Shown here one piece after another: positions 25,476-34,636 of a stretch of 64,000 nt of DNA. The position numbers and the translations under genes were made by a program. A model generated the notes under the pieces. The model did not search any database and was not told the DNA's origin. It worked only from the letters and a program-made list of their open reading frames with translations. Source of the DNA: Nitrospira sp. (lineage in GTDB: Bacteria > Nitrospirota > Nitrospiria > Nitrospirales > Nitrospiraceae); contig BQWY01000001.1 in NCBI GenBank assembly GCA_036984305.1, positions 62,001 to 126,000 on the forward strand, written 5' to 3'. Positions within the stretch are counted from its first letter, which is position 1; every line of letters begins with the position of its first letter.

Positions 25476-26030
25476 TCAACAAATCCGAAAGTAGGTGAAC
25501 TCCAAACCACCGGACTCAGCCACCTCCTCTCTTCGAAGAAGAAATCCCTTCTCCCATAGCCTTCTGAACTTATTACTGGCATTCGTCACAGAAGTACCTT
25601 CGACTGAAGATACGAAATCTGCGACGCGCGAGCTGGGCCGCTCCAACGCGAAACGAAGGACATCAAGATGACCCTGACTTGGCGTGACACCAAGCACTCG
25701 TGAGACCCCGTTAGTCTTGATCATAAGGGGCTGATCCTTGCGATGAGCAGCGGCTTCCAGGTTTTCTATGAGATCGGCGTTGTTCGGATCTTCAATACAA
25801 AAGCCTTTGTTCCCCCTGTATCGCCTTGCTGCTTCGACAATCGTCTCCGAAGCAAACGAAATATCAAACCGTTGAACGCCTTCAAGCGAAATACTAAACA
25901 CCAAGATGCCAGGGTGGCTCTCAAGAAAGTCTATGAGCTTAAGATATACCCCACGGCCTTCGGCGCGTCCCCAGCCTTCGTCTCTATCCATGTAGTCGCG
26001 CAGCCGAATCGTGGTCGTAATCTGATTCAC
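25476..26030 (-). CDS. STAS-like (DUF4325) protein with winged-helix end
   Basis: 184 residues. The central part (GILVFSISLEGVQRFDISFA) matches STAS-like DUF4325 domains. The C-terminal 60 residues (SSRVADFVSSVEGTSVTNAS, then KFRRLWEKGFLLRRE) look like a winged helix. It is paired with a GHKL ATPase gene 21 bases upstream and lies 82 bases upstream of the CBASS operon on the same strand. A switch like an anti-sigma/anti-anti-sigma pair, acting on defence gene expression, is possible; this is inference. Confidence 0.75.
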   Translation of the reverse strand: MNQITTTIRLRDYMDRDEGWGRAEGRGVYLKLIDFLESHPGILVFSISLEGVQRFDISFASETIVEAARRYRGNKGFCIEDPNNADLIENLEAAAHRKDQPLMIKTNGVSRVLGVTPSQGHLDVLRFALERPSSRVADFVSSVEGTSVTNASNKFRRLWEKGFLLRREEVAESGGLEFTYFRIC

Positions 26031-26051
26031 TGAACCAGATTAATCAGGTTC

Positions 26052-26969
26052 TCATGCGTTGTCAAGACGGAAAGTGAAGCAAATGTGGGTTCCCCACAGA
26101 AGCGCCAGGTTCTCATAGCAATGGGCCGTGTTGGGCATATACCCTTCTTGCCCTGGGGTAAGCAGGACCCTAACCTTTGGCAAGCGCACGTCGAGATCTG
26201 CCCTGTACTTCATCGCCTTCTGAGCGCTACCCTTCAGCCCGCATCCACGATCAGATCCGTGACGAGATAAGCCTTGGCGGAATACCTCGACCAAAAGATC
26301 TATGTCGGAAAGCGCAGCCAAAGTTGGAGACTCGCTCTCAAGCGTTGGTCGAAGTGTGTTCATTATCCCAAGACCGCTATCTGAAACTGCAACTTTTAGA
26401 CTATGCCCTCGCGGGTATACTTGCAGTGCGGCAAACCCGGCCAGCGGTGTCTTGCTGTGAGAGAAAATGTTGTCTATCAGTTCTGCGAAAATTGTCCATG
26501 CCGCACCTTCCAACTCCCCTGCATCGGGACTCACGCCACACGCTTCCATTAGCACAGTAGTAAGTCTTGTCGGCAAGGTATTGTCTCTGTTGCCTGCATT
26601 GATCTGGGCAATTTCTACCAACCGACGATTTCCCCCACCGTAGACCACAGCTCCTGAGTATGCAGGTCTTGGTGGTGTCACATCCACATTCGGCGATAGA
26701 TGATCAAAGAAGCCCATTCGGTTAAGATAGCCCATTGCACCTTCTTCGCCTTCCTCAAACTCCAGCGTTACGTGCTTACAGCAGGTGTCGAGCTGATTCA
26801 GAAGCGAGAGCATCCGTACAGCGGCATCAATCATGACTTTACAACCAACTGGAAAGACGAATCTTATATCGGGGGTCTGAGATTCGTGAGGGCTTGGGCT
26901 AGACCGTAGAGATGCTTCGAGCGATGAGGCATCCATCCAACCGGATGGAAAGGTGACGAGGGCATTCAT
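26052..26969 (-). CDS. GHKL (histidine-kinase-type) ATPase-domain protein
   Basis: 305 residues. A C-terminal GHKL ATPase has an N box (IFAELIDNIFSHS), a G1 box (VSDSGLGIM) and a G2 box (DRGCGLKGSAQKA). There is no phosphoacceptor histidine domain, so it is a stand-alone ATPase. The N-terminal 110 residues are not recognised. It is the partner of the STAS-like gene downstream, with the CBASS operon behind it. No ribosome site is seen before the ATG. A regulatory or defence role is inferred from location only. Confidence 0.78.
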   Translation of the reverse strand: MNALVTFPSGWMDASSLEASLRSSPSPHESQTPDIRFVFPVGCKVMIDAAVRMLSLLNQLDTCCKHVTLEFEEGEEGAMGYLNRMGFFDHLSPNVDVTPPRPAYSGAVVYGGGNRRLVEIAQINAGNRDNTLPTRLTTVLMEACGVSPDAGELEGAAWTIFAELIDNIFSHSKTPLAGFAALQVYPRGHSLKVAVSDSGLGIMNTLRPTLESESPTLAALSDIDLLVEVFRQGLSRHGSDRGCGLKGSAQKAMKYRADLDVRLPKVRVLLTPGQEGYMPNTAHCYENLALLWGTHICFTFRLDNA

Positions 26970-27523
26970 GTCTTAGGATTCTAGGGCAATCGATTACCCA
27001 CAGACCAGTCCATCTAGAGAAGCTGCTACACACAGGCGGTCGCAGCAAGGTCGGAAAGCAGAGGGTCCTAGTTCCTTTCAGCGGACGGGCGAATTACGTG
27101 TGGTCGTCTGCCTCGCCAATAGCCAATCGCTAGGTGTGCCAAACGTTGCGCCTGCATTCGACCTTGCCCACAGTCTTCGAGGCCTCTCATGAAAATGAAG
27201 GCAACTGGGCACTAAACAGGAAGGAGGTTGTCACACCGGGACGGAGCGCTACTGCAGCGCAGGATTCCTGCTCCGTTTCAATAACTGCCTTTGCAGTGAA
27301 ACTAGCCTCCGCGTGACGAAGCTAGAGTCCTTGCGCCAAACCCCCGTCGGCCCCGCGGCGCTGGGGCTGGTGACGTCCCTTGGGGTATCAAGAGCACGGC
27401 CGCCCGGTCTTTCGCTAGAAACAGGAGTATTTACACTGGGACGAGAGGTCGATCTCGGCTATAGTGCTTTTCCTTAGCCATGGGTTTAGTTTCTGGGAAA
27501 AAATAGCGTGCGCCTCCTCATGC
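26970..27523. other. Intergenic region with GC-rich palindromes
   Basis: About 550 bases. No gene is recognised. Around 27340-27397 it has a GC-rich stretch (CCCCCGTCGGCCCCGCGG, then TGACGTCCCTTGG) that resembles sequences near both right ends of the island elements. Confidence 0.4.
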
Positions 27524-28585
27524 CTATTTGGCTGTCAACGGGTCAATCCGGTCTGCGTGTTGATGGGCCCAGGTCAGCCATTGATCTGCGGGGCTCCCCT
27601 GTTCGATCTTGCCATGCTTCTGTATGAGCATGTTCTTCACTTCGCTCAGATAGGCACGGAGCTGTTGCGCCTTTGCCCAGTTAACGGCCTCCTGTTCTAA
27701 CGCCTTTTGTCTCGCCAATTCCTCTTCGCACCGCTGTCCCTCCTCGATTCTCCGGCGACTCTGTGTTCTTATCGCTTCTAGCTCAAGTCGCCATGCCTTC
27801 TGCCCTTCCGCCACTTTGAGCAGGCCGATAACAAAGTCATTGAGGCAGGTTTCGAGTCTGGTCGTCTTTCCATCTCGCCAGTTAATTTGAAGACCGTCGC
27901 CGCGCTGGTAGCTGATATGCAGACAAAGTCGCCCCCGAACATTCTGATCGCTCGGCGCGTCTTCTTGAAGGAGACAGAATTCAACACGCTCGCCGTTCAT
28001 GATAACCCCGAAGGGATGCTCGTGGTCCTGCTCAACCTTAAATTGATACCCGCGGGCCTCTAGACCTTTGAGGAGGGTGTCGAGTATGCAGTACGCCCGA
28101 GGGAGGAGTTGGGGGCCGACATGAATGTTCAGTAGTCCAAGGATTTTTCGACGAGCAGCCCCGCTGCTATCATCTTTTGCTCTTTCCAGATCCGCAAGGA
28201 GTCCCATCAGGAGCGGATGGGGGTTCGTCAATCGATGGGGAACGTCGAGCTTTTGTCTTTCCTCCCGTTCTTCGTTGATCCATCGCACCAGGTCCTCAGA
28301 CATTTGCCGGAGTGCAACGGGGAGGATAGCTCCCCGAATGGTAATCATCTGTTTGTTTGGGTCCAAGGTTGGCGGAAGCGGCACCTGCTTCACAGGTTTC
28401 CCCGTCTCCTTCCTCCGCCAATAGCCCATGCCGGGATATGGGATGTCGTGCTTCCTGCATTGCTTCGCGAGGGCTACATCCGAAACTTCGTACTGTTTTG
28501 CCAGCTTGCTCATGGGCGTTGCCCACACCTGCTCGTACAGCGTTTGTCGAGAGACTTTGGTCTCTTTCGATCTCTCAAGAAGCAT
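27524..28585 (-). CDS. Conserved hypothetical protein with N-terminal helix-turn-helix
   Basis: A 353-residue protein of a family common in integrative elements. The N-terminus (SRQTLYEQVWATPMSKLAK, then VSDVALAKQCRKHDIPYPG) is an HTH-like segment, followed by GYWRRKETGK. The rest is an unknown domain with a coiled coil near residues 280-330. The start has a clear GGAGG site. Its role is unknown; DNA binding is likely from the HTH. It is the last gene of element 1, close to the middle att site. Confidence 0.75.
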   Translation of the reverse strand: MLLERSKETKVSRQTLYEQVWATPMSKLAKQYEVSDVALAKQCRKHDIPYPGMGYWRRKETGKPVKQVPLPPTLDPNKQMITIRGAILPVALRQMSEDLVRWINEEREERQKLDVPHRLTNPHPLLMGLLADLERAKDDSSGAARRKILGLLNIHVGPQLLPRAYCILDTLLKGLEARGYQFKVEQDHEHPFGVIMNGERVEFCLLQEDAPSDQNVRGRLCLHISYQRGDGLQINWRDGKTTRLETCLNDFVIGLLKVAEGQKAWRLELEAIRTQSRRRIEEGQRCEEELARQKALEQEAVNWAKAQQLRAYLSEVKNMLIQKHGKIEQGSPADQWLTWAHQHADRIDPLTAK

Positions 28586-28835
28586 GAGGCCTCCTAGGTG
28601 ACTGTACAGGGGTCACGTTAACAACCATAGCCCGAATCCCTCACGATTCGGAAGTGGGCCTTTGAAGTGGGGCTTTTGTGTACCAAACAGTCCGCGCGTC
28701 AGCTAGCGGTAGCCGATTTGGGAGACCCCCATCGACCCCCGGCCCTGAGGCCTGTAACGTCCCTAGGGCGTCCTGGATGCGCGGAAAGGGGTATTCTGGC
28801 GAGGTCTCAGCGTGAAGCGTAGAGGGGAGCGTTCG
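28586..28835. other. Right-end region of element 1
   Basis: No gene. It contains a hairpin (CCGAATC-CCTCAC-GATTCGG, 28631-28650). A GC-rich block at 28724-28767 (CCCCCATCGACCCCCGGCCC, then TGTAACGTCCCT) recurs almost unchanged at 42727-42770 near the far right end of the island. Confidence 0.6.
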
Positions 28836-29000
28836 ACAGGTGTTATTACAGTGTTAGAAATTCCGACAAACCCCATCAGAGGGAGACAAAACGAGGCAAA
28901 CAGGGAAAACGCGCAAACCGTTACTGGGAGCGGGTTGGAGAGGAGATGACCCAAGATTCTAAGTACTTGAGCCATCCCCTCCTTTACAATCCCGGCTTCG
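28836..29000 (+). repeat. Element right-end repeat, copy 1, ending in partial tRNA sequence
   Basis: 165 bp that match 42838-43002 with about 12 mismatches by hand count. It ends in AATCCCGGCTTCG, the tRNA-Leu T-arm/acceptor sequence, after which similarity to the tRNA end stops. This marks the junction between two accreted elements. Confidence 0.88.
28987..29000 (+). other. Internal partial attachment site
   Basis: CAATCCCGGCTTCG is identical to 42989-43002, and 13 of these 14 bases also match the tRNA-Leu end. The following GCACCA is replaced by TAACTA. It is probably the former right att of element 1 or left att of element 2. Confidence 0.75.
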
Positions 29001-29092
29001 TAACTAGCACTACTACTTAGTTCATATCAACAGATTGCACAGCGTCATGGCCCAGCTTAGTCTGCTTGACCAATCAGCACCCGTTCTTGCTT

Positions 29093-30037
29093 TCAGCCCT
29101 TCGGAGCCGGCTTGGCGTACAGCCGCCCTCTAGTACGTTCGTCGCGGAACACATTGAGGAGTTCAGCTCCGCGTGAACTCAGCTCGACGTACTCAATCGA
29201 ATCATCCCAATCCCAGCCCTCGTAAGAGGTAAACTGGTCAATGTTTAAGAACTTGAAGATACCGTATACGACCAGCCACCAGTAGGCTGTATCTGTTGCG
29301 GCATTCCCCCATTTCTTGAAAATAGGCGCCATGAGGTCAACTGGGTTCACACCTGAGTGCCACCGCCGGTGCCGGGTACGGGCGGCAAACGACACCAAAT
29401 CTCCGAGGACAACCAGGCGTCGCCTACCATCTCTGAACTCGCATTCATCCAACGTCTGGCGCAGAGCCAGCACTTCATCGTACACGCTGCGGGGAGCAGG
29501 ACCGAGCTCACCGATTCGCACCACAATCTGCGTAGCCGCGGTGTCAATGTCCGCCTCGATTCTACTGCCATCCTTACGTCCAGCCGTTGGACGGTAATTT
29601 GCCGTGAGAAGCCCTTCAAGGTCGCTGGGGGTTCGCAGTAGGCTATTAAGAGGCCTAGGTACTACTAAGAATGTCCGTTGGTGACCCAGGCCACCCATAA
29701 ATACGCCAGCCTCGAAAAGAACGTTATCTCGCACGGTCATCGTGGTCGGTTGTGTAGGTACTTGCCTGCTACCCTTGGAGTTGTGTTGCTCTTGGATCAG
29801 GAGAATGTCGTCCGCGGCAAAGACGAATACCCCGAAGTCGTACTCCTTAACAAGGCGTACGATTTGATCGAGAAGTAACTGACCTGGTCTGAACGCCTCG
29901 TCCCACACGGTCACGGCCGCCTGAGGAGCCTTGGCGAGAAGAGCATTCTTGAGTTGTCGCGCCAGTCCAACGCTGTTGGAAGATGAGCCTATAAACACTC
30001 GCGCTAGTCGTCCTACTCTGTGTATACGACTTGGCAT
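29093..30037 (-). CDS. CAP12/PCTIR-type TIR domain nucleotide-binding protein
   Basis: 314 residues. The N-terminal 145 residues have the CAP12-type TIR pattern: ARVFIGSSSNSVGLARQL, FGVFVFAADD, then RDNVLFEAGVFMGGLG. Such domains in bacterial immunity bind nucleotides and many destroy NAD+. The C-terminal half (residues 180-314) is not recognised; it has a Trp-rich stretch (DTAYWWLVVYGIFKF) and may be a sensor. It reads towards the middle att site and is the first gene of element 2. No strong ribosome site precedes the ATG. Confidence 0.82.
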   Translation of the reverse strand: MPSRIHRVGRLARVFIGSSSNSVGLARQLKNALLAKAPQAAVTVWDEAFRPGQLLLDQIVRLVKEYDFGVFVFAADDILLIQEQHNSKGSRQVPTQPTTMTVRDNVLFEAGVFMGGLGHQRTFLVVPRPLNSLLRTPSDLEGLLTANYRPTAGRKDGSRIEADIDTAATQIVVRIGELGPAPRSVYDEVLALRQTLDECEFRDGRRRLVVLGDLVSFAARTRHRRWHSGVNPVDLMAPIFKKWGNAATDTAYWWLVVYGIFKFLNIDQFTSYEGWDWDDSIEYVELSSRGAELLNVFRDERTRGRLYAKPAPKG

Positions 30038-30148
30038 TGCAATTCCATTCAGGAGCGGTTGCCCACGTGCCAGTTGGTCAAGGGAACATAAGCCAGCAGA
30101 GGCGAGCCGTGAGCGGGGGCCCGCCCACTACACAGATTCAATAGCCTA

Positions 30149-33100
30149 CTACGTCGCCCGTGGCTTCCTACCGCTGACCCCCCAAATCAATTGTTGAAGC
30201 GGGTCCGGTTCTTTCTTTCGAAAATCGACCCAGGTATTGATTTCCAGGAAGATTGGTAGTCGAGGTACCTTCGGCGTGTCTGCCAATAATACTGGGACGA
30301 CCGGACATCCTCGTTGAGTGAATTTTTGAAGTAGCATGGAGATTTCCCTGCTTTGCCAGGGTCCCGTTCCATTGGCTCCAACGAACACCGCAGCCGATCG
30401 TATGTTGTCTATTTGCTCCCCCATTTGCTGCATCCACGGAAGCCCTGGTTGCAATTGTTCCTCATCAAGCCAGGGCAGAATCTGCTCATTCCTCAGCCGC
30501 CTCGCTATCGTTTTGACGACAGGCTTGTCCGAACTGTTGTGACACAGGAATACGTCAAAATCATCCGATGCGATCTTGCCTTGCATCGCTGTTCGAGCGA
30601 TTTCACGCTGGCGTTGCCTGTCCGCAGCCGAGTCAATGTCGAAGGTCACTGACGCATGAACCTGAGCCGTCACCGGAGCTTCCAAGAAAATGATAGTCTC
30701 GTCACACACAGGACATTGTATACTATTGAATCCTCGCTCTTTCCGACGCGTGACTTGCTCATTGGTGAATACCTGTCCGCAATCGGGGGTAGGGCAGGAG
30801 ACGATGCGTCTTTTTTCAACGCTGCCTGGAAGTGCTTTTCGAGACAAATGTGTGTCAACGTACTGCTCGAACTGCTGTCTGGTTTCCTGAGTTGCCGTTT
30901 GATCGAAGAATACTGTTAGCTCGCCACGCCCCTCCCCCGTTTCGTGACATATTATTCCGCAGACACTCCGATTTTTTGTCGAGAACTTCACAGAATTCTT
31001 CCACATCGCCTTTTTTGCAAAAATGTTGCTGTGGGACAGTCGAACAACCAGCGTGGCATAAATATTCTGGATGGCGCCCTCGAATTGGTAGACGGTAGTT
31101 TTCCCCTGCAAGTCCGGCAGTTCCGGATTTTCACGTGTAAGCTGGGATGGGAAAACCAGAAGTGTTCCGTCCGCACTGTTCTCACGAAAGGCGATTTCAT
31201 GGCGCAAGAGTTCCTCAATGGTCGCAAGCACTAGTAATTCTTCCTGGTGACGGTCCTTAATCCGCTCATCATTGGCCAGGCGCAGTTCTCCTAACCGTAG
31301 GCGCTCCTCATTAATGCACCCCAAACCATCCGGCTCATCCTTTGCGGCATTGGCCATCGCGGATGCGTAGGCATCGCGTAGCTCTGGCTGTAGAAGAATA
31401 AAGTTTCCAAAGTTTAGCCTTTGGATCAGCCCGCGTGATTCGATGAGACCAATACAAACATTAAAATCCCCTCGCAACTGATCGGAAGAACTGGCTCCGC
31501 TTGAGAGCTGATATGAGCGGTAGAGATCATTAAATGTGGAGAGAAGCCTTCCCGACTCCTTTTCAGCAACCAGGAAGGTCTTGATGTTTTGAAACAGCTC
31601 CGTTGAGCTGACTTGAGGGAGCGTCTCCCAGTGGATTCCTCGGCGGATCGCGTCCGCCAGCGCAGAAATGTGCCAGCCTTCTTTTGCGCTCGTTTTGAAA
31701 TATTGGCTAAAGCCGCATTCCTCCATCAATCCGTCGATGCGGTCGCTGCTGACACCGATCGCTCCCACATCCATTCGCGCGGCGATGAGAAACTTGGTTA
31801 TTGGACGAGTTGTGTCGCCAAGGACCTGAGCCGCTTGTCGGATAGCCTTGTCCCAGTACCGCACGCCCGCAAATGGGTCGGTCTGGCTCCTGGAATCAAA
31901 GACGATCAGGGCTAGTGCAACTTCGTTTAAATTGAGTTGATGAATTAGTCGATAATCTGGTTGACCAGCCAGATCCCATAGAAGCGTCTCTCGAGTCTCC
32001 GTGCGACCGCGGTCATCAGTAAACTGAGTATTCTCGAAAACCCACACTCGCCGTCCATGCGTTGATCCTGTCTCTTTCCACCGCTCCCCGGTTAACACTA
32101 GTGCGAGACCCGACTTTCCAACCCCAGTATCGCCGACCACTACCACTTTGGAGTTACGATAGAGATGCTGTTCTGCCCTGGATGACTTTCCCGACAGTGA
32201 TTCAACATCGATATTCCACAGCCGGACTACCCTATCCTTGTTGCCTAAAGTTGCAAGCGAATTCGATCGCGGGTTGAATGCGATGCCAGATGTTGGGACT
32301 AACACGTTGGCCGCTTCTTCTCGCAGAATCCCAACCGTCTGGTAGGTGTCAACCCGCCAGAACCGAATCGTGTTGTCAAAGGATTTCGATGCAAGTAAGG
32401 AACCGTCAGGGGAGAAGGATATACTGCCGATCCCCTGGCTGTGTCCTTCAATCACGGTCACAAGGCGACCGGTCTCTGCCTCCCAAACGCGGATTGTACC
32501 GTCGGCTGAAGATGAGGCGATCGTCCTGCCATCGGGCGCCCATGCAAGACCTAAGACCGCCTCCACGTGACCGACAAGTACCGCGGGCGCTTCTGGTTTC
32601 GCGACATTCCAAAGCCGAACGGTCTGGTCTTCTGAACCAGACGCGAGACGTCCCCCATCAGGCGACCATGCCAGATTATGAACTCCACCAGAATGGCCGG
32701 TGAGCGTTCTGACGGCCGTCCCATCGATCGGGCTCCAAAGTCTAATCGTCTTGTCGTCGGACCCAGAAGCGATGAGATCCACGCTTGGAGACCAGGCCAA
32801 GCTCAGCACCCACGACTCATGCCCCTTAAGGTCTCGCAGCTTTTTTCTGGCGACCGCGTCCCAGATTCTCAAACTGTTGTCATTAGAACCTGACGCAATC
32901 AGCGAACCTGCAGGAGGTGACCAGGCCACGCAACTCGTCCAAAATGGAGCGTGACCTGCGCATTCCCAATATGGTCTGCTCGAGTCGGCCGCCCAGAACC
33001 AAATGGCCCCGCCCTGAGTTGGACAAGCCAATTTCATTCCATCGGGAGTCCAAGCAATCCTGGTTATCTGACCGCCATAGGTGGGCTCAAGGGTGGCTTT

Positions 33101-33154
33101 GATCGACACCCCCTGAGGTATTTCATTGTGAGGCGATTTCTTGGCTCGTTTCAT
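30149..33154 (-). CDS. WD40 - Ras/Roc-type GTPase - zinc ribbon - TIR multidomain protein
   Basis: 1001 residues. About seven WD40 repeats form a beta-propeller (residues 20-325; e.g. GSDDKTIRLW, GSEDQTVRLW, SSADGTIRVW). A Ras-like GTPase follows with P-loop VVGDTGVGKSGLAL (about 346), switch II LLWDLAGQ and a TSAKEG loop, but with AARMD in place of NKxD. A helical linker, a four-cysteine zinc ribbon (SCPTPDCG and CPVC, about 800) and a C-terminal TIR domain (DFDVFLCHNSSD, about 868; candidate catalytic Glu in GPWQSREI) complete it. The propeller probably senses, the GTPase switches, and the TIR acts, perhaps on NAD+. ATG 33154 is preferred; TTG 33193 is possible. Confidence 0.88.
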   Translation of the reverse strand: MKRAKKSPHNEIPQGVSIKATLEPTYGGQITRIAWTPDGMKLACPTQGGAIWFWAADSSRPYWECAGHAPFWTSCVAWSPPAGSLIASGSNDNSLRIWDAVARKKLRDLKGHESWVLSLAWSPSVDLIASGSDDKTIRLWSPIDGTAVRTLTGHSGGVHNLAWSPDGGRLASGSEDQTVRLWNVAKPEAPAVLVGHVEAVLGLAWAPDGRTIASSSADGTIRVWEAETGRLVTVIEGHSQGIGSISFSPDGSLLASKSFDNTIRFWRVDTYQTVGILREEAANVLVPTSGIAFNPRSNSLATLGNKDRVVRLWNIDVESLSGKSSRAEQHLYRNSKVVVVGDTGVGKSGLALVLTGERWKETGSTHGRRVWVFENTQFTDDRGRTETRETLLWDLAGQPDYRLIHQLNLNEVALALIVFDSRSQTDPFAGVRYWDKAIRQAAQVLGDTTRPITKFLIAARMDVGAIGVSSDRIDGLMEECGFSQYFKTSAKEGWHISALADAIRRGIHWETLPQVSSTELFQNIKTFLVAEKESGRLLSTFNDLYRSYQLSSGASSSDQLRGDFNVCIGLIESRGLIQRLNFGNFILLQPELRDAYASAMANAAKDEPDGLGCINEERLRLGELRLANDERIKDRHQEELLVLATIEELLRHEIAFRENSADGTLLVFPSQLTRENPELPDLQGKTTVYQFEGAIQNIYATLVVRLSHSNIFAKKAMWKNSVKFSTKNRSVCGIICHETGEGRGELTVFFDQTATQETRQQFEQYVDTHLSRKALPGSVEKRRIVSCPTPDCGQVFTNEQVTRRKERGFNSIQCPVCDETIIFLEAPVTAQVHASVTFDIDSAADRQRQREIARTAMQGKIASDDFDVFLCHNSSDKPVVKTIARRLRNEQILPWLDEEQLQPGLPWMQQMGEQIDNIRSAAVFVGANGTGPWQSREISMLLQKFTQRGCPVVPVLLADTPKVPRLPIFLEINTWVDFRKKEPDPLQQLIWGVSGRKPRAT

Positions 33155-33724
33155 CGCAAAAACGTCTTTCTTGCGACGTCGGAGGACGTTCAAGGCAGCT
33201 AGGCACTATGGCCGAATCGTGCGTGGGCCTAGCATAGTGGCCGACAATGTAGATCCCGTTCATAATCGGAGTCAATCTATGGCCGAACCAAATACAACCA
33301 TTTTAGTGGGTTGGAACGGGTGGGTTGCGTTTGTGAATGCGCAACATCGGTTAGCCTTAATGTTCGCAAGCCACGTATGAAATACAACCTAACTAAATGC
33401 CGTCGCATGAACTTCTGGGCCTGACGGAATAAACACTTGGGGGGATTGAGCACACTTCTTATCCTTGTTCGTAGAGCCAACCAACCATCCTGGACAGCTG
33501 TAAGGATCCCCTTGAGGATCTAGGAAAGACTCCCAAGGCCGAGTCCCCGGAAGATGCTGCCCGAGCGGTCGGTCCCCGAAGTCCGTTTGAGGCAGATCAC
33601 AGTATCGAAGCTAGAGGCCGAATTGGCTCCCTGCGGAAGCGCAGCGGCTCCGAAATGCTTTCCGTTCAAGTGATAGTGAGGTGGTCTATGATGTCGAGCA
33701 TGCCTTCCCGTCGCCCGATCATTG
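33155..33724. other. Intergenic region, nothing recognised
   Basis: About 570 bases between the WD40-GTPase-TIR gene and the next TIR gene. It has a short palindrome near 33504-33523 (AAGGATCCCCTTGAGGATCT). No gene is seen. Confidence 0.4.
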
Positions 33725-34636
33725 TCATAGGGCATTCATAAAAGCCGCGAGCGTGCGCTCGATCGGTCCTATCGAATTCTTATTCCTCAGCGATGCGTAG
33801 ATGTCCCCGCCAAGGTCGGCTGGCATCTTTGAGCCCGCTTGTCGGATGATCAACACGTTTCGCTTCCCTTTCAAGCCGATAAAGTATCCCGCTTCAAAGA
33901 CCACGTTATCGCGCGGAACAGCAAGCTCGGCCTGACCATGGTCAGCAAGATCGTCATCCTTGGTGAACAGAAAGATGCCGCCGACCGAACGAGTTGCAGC
34001 TTGGTCGATTTGCTCGAGTATCGTACGGCCTGGAATAAAGTCTGACTGCCAGTCTAATACCTTAGCCCCAAGACTCTGCAGGTAGCGTTTGATGGCTGCG
34101 GCCGTACCTTCTGAGGCACTTGAGTAACCAAGAAAAACATCACACCGCTCACATAGGAGTCTGCGCCAGTAGTCGAACGGAACACGGAAGCTCTCCGTGT
34201 GAAGCCATTCAACGTTGGATTTGGAGTCAAATTCGCCGACATACCCGCCAAAGCTCTTGTCAAATACCACGCGAGGGAGAACATCGCGTTGCATCAGGAC
34301 GAGAGTAGGCAGTCGGAGCGTGTGAAATAGCGCGCCTTCGTAATGATTGAATTCGGTCGGAAGCAAAACCTCCTTCCCTTCTGAGTCGGCGAACCTCCAC
34401 CGCGGCATTCCAAGCACTGCAGCGCCGGTGCACCGCCGAGCGATCTCATCTGCGTCCCGCGGGTGCCAGGACTTGCCAGAGGCCAACCCGGGCTTTCCCA
34501 GCGGGTTGGTAAAAATCTCAGGAACGTAGCCCAGCTTTTCGATCTCCTCGACGATGCCCCACTTTAGCCGGTTTAAATTGTCCGGAAGCCAGTGATCTGC
34601 GGGCAGACTGATATAGATACGGCGTACTATCGCCAT
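33725..34636 (-). CDS. Two-domain CAP12-type TIR protein
   Basis: 303 residues. The C-terminal domain (about 165-300) is a CAP12/PCTIR TIR fold: CDVFLGYSSASEGTAAAIKR, GGIFLFTKDDDL, then PRDNVVFEAGYFIGLKG. The N-terminal domain (1-150) starts RRIYISLPADHWL and has DADEIARRCTGAAVLGMPRW, which suggests a deoxyribosyltransferase-like or second TIR-like alpha/beta fold. It is likely a nucleotide-processing or sensing immune protein. It stands alone on this strand with long flanking gaps; no clear ribosome site. Confidence 0.78.
   Translation of the reverse strand: MAIVRRIYISLPADHWLPDNLNRLKWGIVEEIEKLGYVPEIFTNPLGKPGLASGKSWHPRDADEIARRCTGAAVLGMPRWRFADSEGKEVLLPTEFNHYEGALFHTLRLPTLVLMQRDVLPRVVFDKSFGGYVGEFDSKSNVEWLHTESFRVPFDYWRRLLCERCDVFLGYSSASEGTAAAIKRYLQSLGAKVLDWQSDFIPGRTILEQIDQAATRSVGGIFLFTKDDDLADHGQAELAVPRDNVVFEAGYFIGLKGKRNVLIIRQAGSKMPADLGGDIYASLRNKNSIGPIERTLAAFMNAL

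Larger units (their letters stand above)
8636..29000. mobile_element. Integrative genomic element 1 (tRNA-Leu to middle att)
   Basis: Bounded by the tRNA-Leu 3' end and a partial att copy. It carries a tyrosine integrase, XRE and excisionase-type regulators, small phage/plasmid-type proteins, a repeat region that may be an origin, and defence cargo (PLD-helicase/methylase, CBASS, GHKL-ATPase pair). No conjugation or capsid genes are seen, so it is a mobilisable or phage-satellite-like island. The base composition looks more AT-rich than the flanks by eye. Confidence 0.8.

Noticed and set aside
27134-27316. 60-codon plus-strand frame
   Set aside because: No ribosome site, no protein character; lies in a palindrome-rich intergenic stretch.
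28763-28975. 70-codon minus-strand frame in the element end
   Set aside because: It only reads through the duplicated right-end repeat; similarity to the integrase tail is limited to about 20 bases.
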